Of a stretch of 64,000 nucleotides of DNA, positions 37,117 through 43,982 are shown one piece after another. The stretch comes from Duganella levis (GTDB taxonomy: Bacteria; Pseudomonadota; Gammaproteobacteria; Burkholderiales; Burkholderiaceae_D). Location of the stretch: NCBI RefSeq assembly GCF_009857605.1, contig NZ_WWCT01000015.1, forward strand, positions 62,001-126,000, given 5' to 3'. The notes below the pieces were generated by a model. That model ran no database searches, was not told where the DNA came from, and was given only the letters and a program-made list of their open reading frames with translations. Position 1 is the stretch's first letter. Each line of letters opens with the position of its first letter. A program made the translations under genes and the position numbers.

Positions 37117-37734
37117 TTACGCGGTTGACCCGGCCGGGCGGGCGCCACGCCTGCCATGTTTTTTTGCTTTGCCTTGTTTGCGGCCTTGTTTGCGGCCTTG
37201 TGTGGCCGCGACGGCGACGCGCTGCGCGCTCGGCCGGGCGGACCGGCTGGCGGCGGCCGGCGGCTCTGCGGCGACATAATCGGCGCCGGCGAACAGGCGC
37301 GCTATAGCGGCTTTTTGCTTCGCCCGGCAGACGTCGGCCAGCACCCACTGCTCATTACCGGGAAAGCGTAGCCAGACGGCTTTCCATGCATTGCGGTTGC
37401 CGCTACCGTACAGGTTGGCGAAGCCCGAGGGCGTGAGTGTCAGATCGCCGGATTTGATCTCGGTGCCGGTGACGGTGGCGAAGTGGGGTTGCCCGCCAAA
37501 GCTAGCACGCAGCCGGGTGCCATCCGGCAGATAAACCTGTTTCCATTGATAGCCGGCGCCGCTGGTGGTGCTGGTCTGCTCCTGCGCGGGGGCGGCCGGA
37601 GGATGCATGTAGCGGCGGATGGCGTCGCAGATGATGGGTTCCAGTTCCCAGCTGTTCCAGCGAATGCCGGTGAGTTCGCCCAGTTCCACCAGCAGGTCAG
37701 CGGGCAGGCGTGTGGGGAATTGAAGGGTAGACAT
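37117..37734 (-). CDS. predicted DNA-binding protein: RHH-like start, RAMA-like core, basic tail
   Basis: 205 residues in three visible parts. Residues 1-45 (LQFPTRLPADLLVELGELTG...ELEPIICDAIRRYM) have the strand-helix-helix pattern of a ribbon-helix-helix or CopG-type domain. Residues 60-140 (LPDGTRLRASFGGQPHFATVTGTEIKSGDLTLTPSGFANLYGSGNRNAWKAVWL) resemble RAMA/DUF4357 domains found fused to DNA methyltransferases. The tail is highly basic with repeated RKQG units (encoded by a 12-bp tandem repeat) and a KKHGRRG end, like a histone-H1-type tail. AGGAG precedes the start. The domain calls are by eye. It is downstream of the ACTAAA cluster. Confidence 0.6.
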   Translation of the reverse strand: MSTLQFPTRLPADLLVELGELTGIRWNSWELEPIICDAIRRYMHPPAAPAQEQTSTTSGAGYQWKQVYLPDGTRLRASFGGQPHFATVTGTEIKSGDLTLTPSGFANLYGSGNRNAWKAVWLRFPGNEQWVLADVCRAKQKAAIARLFAGADYVAAEPPAAASRSARPSAQRVAVAATQGRKQGRKQGKAKKHGRRGARPAGSTA

Positions 37735-37754
37735 GGGGGGCTCCTAAAAAGGGG

Positions 37755-37913
37755 TTTTACTAAAAGCTGCTAGCTCCTGCTATGCGGTGCGAGAGCGCTC
37801 TAACACTTACTAAAGTTAGAGTGCCGGCACGGCTTTTAGTTCCCCAAACGGTCCTTTAGCACTAAATAGTAGTGGCTACTATCAGCTAGTACGGTTTAGG
37901 CAATTTTAGTAAA
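37755..37913. promoter_or_regulatory. cluster of five ACTAAA/TTTAGT hexamers with inverted repeats
   Basis: ACTAAA occurs at 37759, 37809 and 37861, and its complement TTTAGT at 37835 and 37905. Associated dyads are TTTTACTAAAA (37755-37765, perfect), CTCTAAC/GTTAGAG (37798-37804 / 37815-37821), TTTAG-CA-CTAAA (37855-37866) and ATAGTAG-TGG-CTACTAT (37866-37882). The stretch is strikingly AT-rich for this genome and lies directly upstream of the RHH/RAMA-like gene. Confidence 0.6.
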
Positions 37914-37959
37914 GCGACCAAAAATGACGCCTCCTTGGCAAGTCCCCAGCGTGCAGCGA

Positions 37960-37973
37960 GCCAACCGGTTGGC
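37960..37973. other. 14-bp perfect palindrome after the response-regulator gene
   Basis: GCCAACCGGTTGGC lies 20 bases beyond the stop of the minus-strand response regulator. It can form a 5-bp stem with a CCGG loop but no U-tract follows, so it is either a weak transcript end or a protein-binding site. Confidence 0.35.
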
Positions 37974-37993
37974 GTATCGGCGTCTCGTCTTCT

Positions 37994-38896
37994 TCAGGAG
38001 CGTTCTATTCTTGCCAGCGCCACGGAGGCGGCGGAGGTGCGGGTTTCGACGCCGAGTTTGACGAAGACGTGTTCCAGGTGTTTGTTGATGGTGCGCGGGC
38101 TGGTGCCGAGGATGTCGCCGATGTCGCGGTTGGTCTTGCCCTTGATGACCCAGTTGAGCACTTCCGATTCGCGCTGCGTCAGTTTGAAGGACGCCATCAG
38201 CTTTTCGATTTGCGCGGTGTCGGATTCCTCGCGCAGCACGATCATCCACTGTTCGTTCTCGCTGAACTCCGCCGCCGAGAAGATCAGGCGCCGCGCGCCG
38301 CGCGCCAGCGTTAATGGCGGATGCGATAAGCCCTGGCTATGCGCCAGTTGCGTCGCTTGCAACCACGCCGGCAGTTCGGCGTCGACCATATAACCCTGCA
38401 TCAGCGTGCGCGCCAGCGGTGTTTGCCAGACCACTTTGCCGTCGCGCGGCGTCATGGCGATGACGGCGTTGCCGAAGGCGTCCAGCGCGCTGCGGGCCTG
38501 GTCGACCAGCCTTGCGGTCTGCATGTGGGCGGCGATGCGCGCCAGTACCTCGCTGGTGCGCAGCGGCTTGGTGACGTAGTCGTTGCCGCCGGCGGCAAAC
38601 GCGGTGACCACGTGTTCGGCTTCGGTCAGCCCGGTCATGAAAATCACCGGAATGTGGCGCGTGGCCAGATTGGCTTTCAGCTGGCGGCAGGTTTCAAAGC
38701 CGTCCATGCCCGGCATGATGGCGTCCAGCAGGATGATGTGCGGCTGCGCTTCGGCGGCGCGCAGCAGCGCCGCCTCGCCGTTGTTCGCCACCAGCACCGT
38801 GAAGCCCGATTCGTCCAGCGCGTCGTGCAGTACCGCCAGATTCTCCGGGACGTCGTCCACCACCAGCACAAGGCCGGCGTCAGTGTTGAAGTTCAT
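37994..38896 (-). CDS. LuxR/NarL-type response regulator paired with the transporter-kinase
   Basis: A 300-residue response regulator. The receiver domain spans about 8-125 with acidic pocket DD (14-15), phospho-acceptor D58 in IILLDAIMPGMDG and conserved Lys in VTKPLR. A middle segment of about 100 residues (FGNAVIAMTPRDGKVVWQTPLARTLMQGYM...) resembles a PAS-like sensory region. The C-terminal LuxR HTH is LTQRESEVLNWVIKGKTNRDIGDILGTSPRTINKHLEHVFVKLGV. The start is ATG 38896, 17 bases inside the end of the kinase gene, so the two are coupled and very probably partners. Target genes are unknown; the ACTAAA cluster downstream is a candidate. Confidence 0.93.
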   Translation of the reverse strand: MNFNTDAGLVLVVDDVPENLAVLHDALDESGFTVLVANNGEAALLRAAEAQPHIILLDAIMPGMDGFETCRQLKANLATRHIPVIFMTGLTEAEHVVTAFAAGGNDYVTKPLRTSEVLARIAAHMQTARLVDQARSALDAFGNAVIAMTPRDGKVVWQTPLARTLMQGYMVDAELPAWLQATQLAHSQGLSHPPLTLARGARRLIFSAAEFSENEQWMIVLREESDTAQIEKLMASFKLTQRESEVLNWVIKGKTNRDIGDILGTSPRTINKHLEHVFVKLGVETRTSAASVALARIERS

Positions 38897-41800
38897 CGTT
38901 GTTGTTCTCTCTGACAAAGTCCGCCATCGCATCCAGCTGGAAGCGGGCGGCAAAGTTGCGCATGGTTTGCGTGAAGTGCTGGTAGCGCGGATCGAGCGCG
39001 CCGATTTCATCCAGCTTGTTCTGGATGCCACGCACGTAGCCGATGCGTATCAGCTCGCGCAGCGACGTCATGACGGCGGCCGGCGGGAACACCAGCAGCG
39101 GCGGCGCGGCCGGTGCGACCGGTTCAGCCGGCGCCTGCATGATCCACTCCAGCGACAGGCGCGCGCCGATCCAGTCCAGCAGCTCGCTCACGTTGACCGG
39201 CTTGATGAAGAAGTCCTCGGCGCGGATGCCGGCCGGATTGTCCATGCCCTTGTCGAAGGCGTTGGCCGAGACGATGGCGATCGGCACCGCCGACATTTGC
39301 TTGCGGCGCAGGATGTAGCTGGCTTCCCATCCATCCATGCCAGGCATGGCAAGATCCATCAGGATCAGGTCCGGCTGGAAGCTGGCGTACAGGTCCAGGC
39401 ACTCCAGTCCCGATGCGGCCTGCGCCACTTCAAAGCCCAGTGGTTGCAGGATGTTGTGCAGCAGTTCGCGGTCCACGTTCTCATTGTCGACTACCAGGAT
39501 GCGGCGGCGCGGGCCGCGATAGCCGCTGCGTTGCCGCGCCTCGCCGGCCAGCAGCGCGTCGCGCGTGGCGCGGCCGGACGGCACGTGCACGCTGGGCAGG
39601 AACAGCCGCACCTGGAAGGTGCTGCCTTGCGGCGTGGTGCGGACTTTCAGTTCGCCGCCCATCAACTGCGTCAGCATGCGCGCGATCGGCAGGCCAAGGC
39701 CGGTGCCGCTGGCGTTGGCCTGCGCACTGGCGCTGCCGCGCGAGAACGGTTCAAAGATATGGTCTATCTCTTCTTGCAGGATACCGGGACCGCTGTCCTC
39801 GATTTCCACCGACGCCATCTCGCGCGCGTATTGCAGGCGCATGAAGATGCCGCCATGGCTGGTGAACTTGACCGCGTTGCCGAGGATGTTGATCAGGATC
39901 TGGCCGAGTCGCTTGCGGTCGGCGCGCACGCAGGCCGGGAGCACGCCGGTCAGCTCGTAGCGGAAGCTCAGGCCCTTGTTGGCCGCCTGTAGTTCGAACA
40001 TGCGCACCACCTGGCCGATGAAGTCCGGGAAGTCCAGCTCCTTCATGTCGAAGTTGAATTTGCCGCCCTCAATGCGGGCGATATCCAGCGTGCCTTCGAT
40101 CAGCGACAGCAGATGCTCGCCGCTGTTGCGGATCACGCGCACCGCCTGCTGCCGGTGCGCGGGAATGGAGGGATCGTTGTCCAGCAGCTGGGCGTAGCCG
40201 AGGATGGAATTGAGTGGCGTGCGGATCTCGTGGCTGATGCCGGCGATGTAGCGGCTCTTGGCCTGGTTCGCCAGGTCGGCGGCCTGCTTGGCCTGTTGCA
40301 GCTGGGCGTCGGTCTGTTGGTGCAGCTCGATCTCGCGCGTCAGCAAACCGGTCTGGCGGTTCGATTCTTCCTGCGCCACGCGGCGGCTCTCGCTGGTCAG
40401 CACCAGCCACCAGGCGACGATGCCGCTGACCAGCAGCAGCGCCGCAAAAATCTTGAAGAACACCAGCCGCAGTTGCGGCAGCAGCGCCTCGGAGCCGGGT
40501 GGCAGCACCGACTGCTCATGATAGTAGATCAGCCCAAGCAGCGCGCCGAGCGACAGCACGGTGACGATCATCAGCAGTAGGTAGTGTCCCAGGCCGCTGC
40601 TCAGGTAGCGCCATAGCGATTGCGGCAGCAGCGCGCGCATCGCTTCCTGCCACTGCACGGCGACGCGCGCATGCGGCTTGCAGGTGTCGTTGCAGCGCGC
40701 GTCCAGGCAGCAGCACAGCGAGCAGATCGAACCTTGGTAGGCAGGGCAGTGCGCCATGTCTTCGGCCTCGTACTCCTTTTCGCAGATCACGCAGGTCTTG
40801 CTGTGGATGTGTTCCGGCTGGCGCGCCATGTAGTACTTGCCGCGCGTGGCGATGGCGATCAGCGGCGACGCCACGAAGGCCGTCAGCAGCGCGATGAAGG
40901 CCGAGAAGGCGTGCGCCTGCTGGCCGAACAATCCCATGAACGCGGCGATCGACAGGGCCGACGCCAGCAGCATGGCGCCGACGCCGACCGGGTTGATGTC
41001 GTACAGGTAGGCGCGGCGGAACTCGATGCCTTTCGGACTGAGGCCCAGCGGCTTGTTGATCACCAGATCCGCCACCACCGCCGTGATCCACGAGATGGCG
41101 ATGTTGGAGTACAGCCCCAGCACCTGGTCCAGCGCCTGGAATACGTCCAGCTCCATCAGCAGCACGGCGATCAGCGCGTTGAACACGGCCCACACCACGC
41201 GGCCCGGATGACTGTGTGTCAGCCGCGCGAAGAAGTTGGACCACGCCAGCGAGCCGGCATAGGCGTTGGTCATATTGATCTTCACCTGCGACACCACCAC
41301 CAGCAGCGCGGTTGCCGCCAGCGCCGCCTGCGGCTGCGAGAACACCAGCCCGAAGCCGACCAGGTACATATGAGTCGGATTGACGGCCTGCTCCAGCGGC
41401 ACCGCCACGCTGATGGCCAGATACGCCAGTAGTGCGCCGCCCAGCATCTTGGCGATGCCCAGCACGATCCAGCCGGGACCGGCCACCAGCACGCCGAGAT
41501 GCCAGCGCAGTCGGTTCTCGCGGGTCTGCTGCGGCATGAAGCGCAGGAAGTCGACCTGCTCGCCGATCTGCGTGATCAGCGCCACGCCGACCGCCGTCGC
41601 CGCGCCGAACATCAGCACATTGAACTGGCCGTTGGCGCCATCGCGGCCGGCATAGTGCAGCAGTTCGGCCGGCATTTCCGGGCGCTTGAGCCAGATGGCG
41701 ATGAAGGGCAGGGCCATCAGCACCAGCCATACGGGCTGCGTCAGCATCTGGATGCGGCTGATCAGCGTCACGCCGTGCGTCACCAGCGGAATCACCGCCA

Positions 41801-42272
41801 GCGCGCTGACCATATAGCCCAGCCACAGCGGCATGTGGAAATACAGCTCGAGCGCATAGGCCATGATGGCCGCTTCCAGCGCAAACAGGATGAAGGTGAA
41901 CGAGGCGTAGACGAACGACGAAATGGTCGAGCCGATATAGCCGAAGCCGGCGCCGCGCGTCAGCAAGTCCATGTCGACGCCGTAGCGCGCGGCGTAATAG
42001 CTGATCGGCAGGCCGGTCAGGAAGATGATCAGGCCGACCGCCATGATGGCCCACAGCGCATTAATGAAACCGTAGTTGACGCTGATGGTGCCGCCGATCG
42101 CCTCCAGCACCAGGAAGGAGATGGCGCCGAAGGCCGTATTCGAGACGCGGAACACCGACCACTTGCGGAATGCGCGCGGCGTGAAGCGCAGCGCATAATC
42201 CTCGATGGTTTCGTTGGCCACCCAGGTGTTGTAATCGCGGCGGATTTTGACGATGCGCTGTGTGGTGGTCAT
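38880..42272 (-). CDS. NCS1 transporter fused to Cys-rich linker, hybrid histidine kinase and receiver
   Basis: 1130 residues. Residues about 1-485 are a 12-helix NCS1 permease (purine, cytosine, hydantoin, allantoin class), beginning RDYNTWVANETIEDYALRFTP, with QIGEQVDFLRFMP and INMTNAYAGSLAWSNFF. Residues 494-531 hold nine cysteines (494, 497, 509, 517, 520, 521, 522, 527, 531). Two more hydrophobic helices (about 560-640) lead to a kinase with H681 (GISHEIRTPLNS), N box, GTGLGLPIARML, and a receiver with D973 (LILMDLAMPGMDGW). An alpha-helical extension follows. The architecture parallels CbrA-type SLC5-STAC kinases. The ligand is not shown; proximity to urtABCDE and the NCS1 fold suggest a nitrogenous solute. 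No ribosome binding site is visible before the ATG. Confidence 0.93.
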   Translation of the reverse strand: MTTTQRIVKIRRDYNTWVANETIEDYALRFTPRAFRKWSVFRVSNTAFGAISFLVLEAIGGTISVNYGFINALWAIMAVGLIIFLTGLPISYYAARYGVDMDLLTRGAGFGYIGSTISSFVYASFTFILFALEAAIMAYALELYFHMPLWLGYMVSALAVIPLVTHGVTLISRIQMLTQPVWLVLMALPFIAIWLKRPEMPAELLHYAGRDGANGQFNVLMFGAATAVGVALITQIGEQVDFLRFMPQQTRENRLRWHLGVLVAGPGWIVLGIAKMLGGALLAYLAISVAVPLEQAVNPTHMYLVGFGLVFSQPQAALAATALLVVVSQVKINMTNAYAGSLAWSNFFARLTHSHPGRVVWAVFNALIAVLLMELDVFQALDQVLGLYSNIAISWITAVVADLVINKPLGLSPKGIEFRRAYLYDINPVGVGAMLLASALSIAAFMGLFGQQAHAFSAFIALLTAFVASPLIAIATRGKYYMARQPEHIHSKTCVICEKEYEAEDMAHCPAYQGSICSLCCCLDARCNDTCKPHARVAVQWQEAMRALLPQSLWRYLSSGLGHYLLLMIVTVLSLGALLGLIYYHEQSVLPPGSEALLPQLRLVFFKIFAALLLVSGIVAWWLVLTSESRRVAQEESNRQTGLLTREIELHQQTDAQLQQAKQAADLANQAKSRYIAGISHEIRTPLNSILGYAQLLDNDPSIPAHRQQAVRVIRNSGEHLLSLIEGTLDIARIEGGKFNFDMKELDFPDFIGQVVRMFELQAANKGLSFRYELTGVLPACVRADRKRLGQILINILGNAVKFTSHGGIFMRLQYAREMASVEIEDSGPGILQEEIDHIFEPFSRGSASAQANASGTGLGLPIARMLTQLMGGELKVRTTPQGSTFQVRLFLPSVHVPSGRATRDALLAGEARQRSGYRGPRRRILVVDNENVDRELLHNILQPLGFEVAQAASGLECLDLYASFQPDLILMDLAMPGMDGWEASYILRRKQMSAVPIAIVSANAFDKGMDNPAGIRAEDFFIKPVNVSELLDWIGARLSLEWIMQAPAEPVAPAAPPLLVFPPAAVMTSLRELIRIGYVRGIQNKLDEIGALDPRYQHFTQTMRNFAARFQLDAMADFVRENNNDELQH

Positions 42273-42273
42273 A

Positions 42274-42304
42274 AAAAAAGCAGCTAGTGGACTAGCTGTT
42301 TTTT
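42274..42304 (-). terminator. rho-independent terminator of the PilZ gene, abutting the kinase start
   Basis: CAGCTAGT (42281-42288), GG, ACTAGCTG (42291-42298) form an 8-bp stem flanked by A7 on the left and T6 on the right. On the minus strand it follows the PilZ stop by about 30 bases and its T-run ends at the A of the kinase ATG (42272). Confidence 0.85.
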
Positions 42305-42331
42305 AAGCAAGAAACGTGCCGTCGGCGATGC

Positions 42332-43117
42332 TCAACGGTGGTGCTTGCTGTTCAACTTGTCGAGCAGGCGCCGCAATTCTTCTTCCATGGTCGGCGACAG
42401 ATTCGAGAACTGGCAGCCGATCTGCACCTGTTCGCCCAGCAGGAAAGAGCGGAAGGTGCGCGCCAGGCGGATCTCCAGGTCGGCGATCATCACCGAATCC
42501 GGCCCCAGTTCCAGCCGCACGCGTTGCAGCTTGCGGCCGACGTGCAGGCCGACCGCGTCGCGCGGCGAGGCGCGCATGCCGACGCCGCCGGCGGAAAAAT
42601 CGTACAGCTGCAATTCATATGGCTTGCCGTTCAACACGAACGAGGCCATGTAGTAAACGCCCAGCGGCGTCTCCAGCCGCGTCGAAGCGCGCCGGTTCAG
42701 CACCAGGCATTTGAGCGGGAATTCCATCGGAATCAGGGTCGGCTCGTTGGGCTTGGAGGCCCAGTCGGTCGAGCTGAGGGTAAACTGCAGCTTGGCGGAG
42801 CGCATCCAGGCCACAAAAACCGCCTCGCCCGGCGGCAGGAATTCACCTTCGTTGAGTTCCACCACAAAGTGCGGATTCTCCGGATCGACCCATTTGATGC
42901 GCGCCATCACCACATTGGTGGAACTGAGCGGATAAATGGACACCGGCTCGCCGCTATCGGCCAGCAAAGTCAGGGCATCACCGATGTCATGTTCATCGGT
43001 CATGTCATGCGGCTTCGAACCCGTTGCGATTGGCTCCACAGCATCTTTTAGGGTGGGAGGCCCGCGACGGAATTCATTGGGTATAGGATCGTTCACGACG
43101 GCATATCTCTTTGGCAA
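42332..43117 (-). CDS. YcgR-like flagellar brake protein with PilZ domain
   Basis: A 261-residue two-domain protein. The N-terminal YcgR-like barrel is about 45-140; the C-terminal PilZ domain binds c-di-GMP with the RxxxR motif (NRRASTRLETPLGVYY) and DFSAGGVGM (D/NxSxxG). It should slow flagellar rotation or act as a c-di-GMP receptor. Start is taken as ATG 43117, although ATG codons further in (e.g. MTDEHDIGDALTLL) are possible. It ends before the terminator that precedes the transporter-kinase gene. Confidence 0.85.
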   Translation of the reverse strand: MPKRYAVVNDPIPNEFRRGPPTLKDAVEPIATGSKPHDMTDEHDIGDALTLLADSGEPVSIYPLSSTNVVMARIKWVDPENPHFVVELNEGEFLPPGEAVFVAWMRSAKLQFTLSSTDWASKPNEPTLIPMEFPLKCLVLNRRASTRLETPLGVYYMASFVLNGKPYELQLYDFSAGGVGMRASPRDAVGLHVGRKLQRVRLELGPDSVMIADLEIRLARTFRSFLLGEQVQIGCQFSNLSPTMEEELRRLLDKLNSKHHR

Positions 43118-43208
43118 TGACTTCTATAATGCGAGGTCGATCTGCGCAGTTTACAGTGGATTCCGGTTTTTGGCTTGCAAAATAGCAAGAATTTTTGTCT
43201 GCCTGTGG

Positions 43209-43958
43209 TCAGAAGCGTTCATCCGGGCGCAAATAACGCCATTGGCCGACCGGCAGATCACCTAGTTTCACCTTGCCAATCCGCACCCGTTTTAAACCGA
43301 CAACTTTCAAGCCGACCATGTCGCACATGCGGCGGATCTGGCGCTTCTTGCCTTCACGCAGCGTGAAGCTGAGCTGGTCGTCGTTCTGCCATCGCACCTT
43401 GGCCGGCAGCAGCGGCTTGCCGTCCATCCACAGGCCGTGGTTGAGCTTTTTCAGGTCGCTGTCCGGCAGCTTGCCCGGCTTGGTGTACTCGACCCGCACC
43501 AGGTATTCCTTGTCGACGTCGGTATGTTCGCCGATCAGTTCCTTGGCCACTCGGCCGTCCTGGGTCAGCACCAGCAGGCCGACCGAGTCGATGTCCAGGC
43601 GGCCGGCCGGCACCAGCGAGCGCAGCTGCGTCGGGTGGAACAGCTCCGGCGACGGATCGTCCGGCCAGCGGTTTTCCGGCTTGATCAGCACCACCGCCGG
43701 CTGATAGCCGTCCTCGGCCTGGCCGCTGACATAGCCCATCGGCTTGTTGATCAGCACCGTCACGCGCTTGGACTGCTCGGCCGCCGCCTGGCGTTCGACC
43801 GTCACATGCTGGCTCGGATAAATCTTGGTGCCCAGCTCGGAGATGACTTTGCCGTCAACCCGGACCCAGCCGCGCGCGATCCATTCGTCGGCCTCGCGGC
43901 GTGAGCACAGTCCCAGTTCGGACATGCGTTTGGACAGGCGGAGTAATTCTTCAGACAT
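43209..43958 (-). CDS. RsuA/RluB/E/F-family rRNA pseudouridine synthase, RluF-like
   Basis: 249 residues. N-terminal S4 RNA-binding domain (RLSKRMSELGLCSRREADEWIARGWVRVDGKV), then the synthase domain with the catalytic Asp in AGRLDIDSVGLLVLTQDG and the C-terminal KKRQIRRMCDMVGLKVVGLKRVRIG motif. It modifies a uridine of 23S rRNA or tRNA; the RluF-like assignment is by overall resemblance and the exact site cannot be told. It is 24 bases downstream of glnD on the same strand. Confidence 0.88.
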   Translation of the reverse strand: MSEELLRLSKRMSELGLCSRREADEWIARGWVRVDGKVISELGTKIYPSQHVTVERQAAAEQSKRVTVLINKPMGYVSGQAEDGYQPAVVLIKPENRWPDDPSPELFHPTQLRSLVPAGRLDIDSVGLLVLTQDGRVAKELIGEHTDVDKEYLVRVEYTKPGKLPDSDLKKLNHGLWMDGKPLLPAKVRWQNDDQLSFTLREGKKRQIRRMCDMVGLKVVGLKRVRIGKVKLGDLPVGQWRYLRPDERF

Positions 43959-43982
43959 GGGGGGACTCTTTGAAAACAGGGG

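Noticed and set aside
37741..37993. Attachment site or mobile-element remnant, considered because of AT-richness and inverted repeats
   Set aside because: No transposase, integrase, tRNA or target duplication is nearby; the repeated hexamer fits an operator array better.
42316..43051. Plus-strand open frames over the PilZ gene
   Set aside because: Antisense to a recognised YcgR-like protein.
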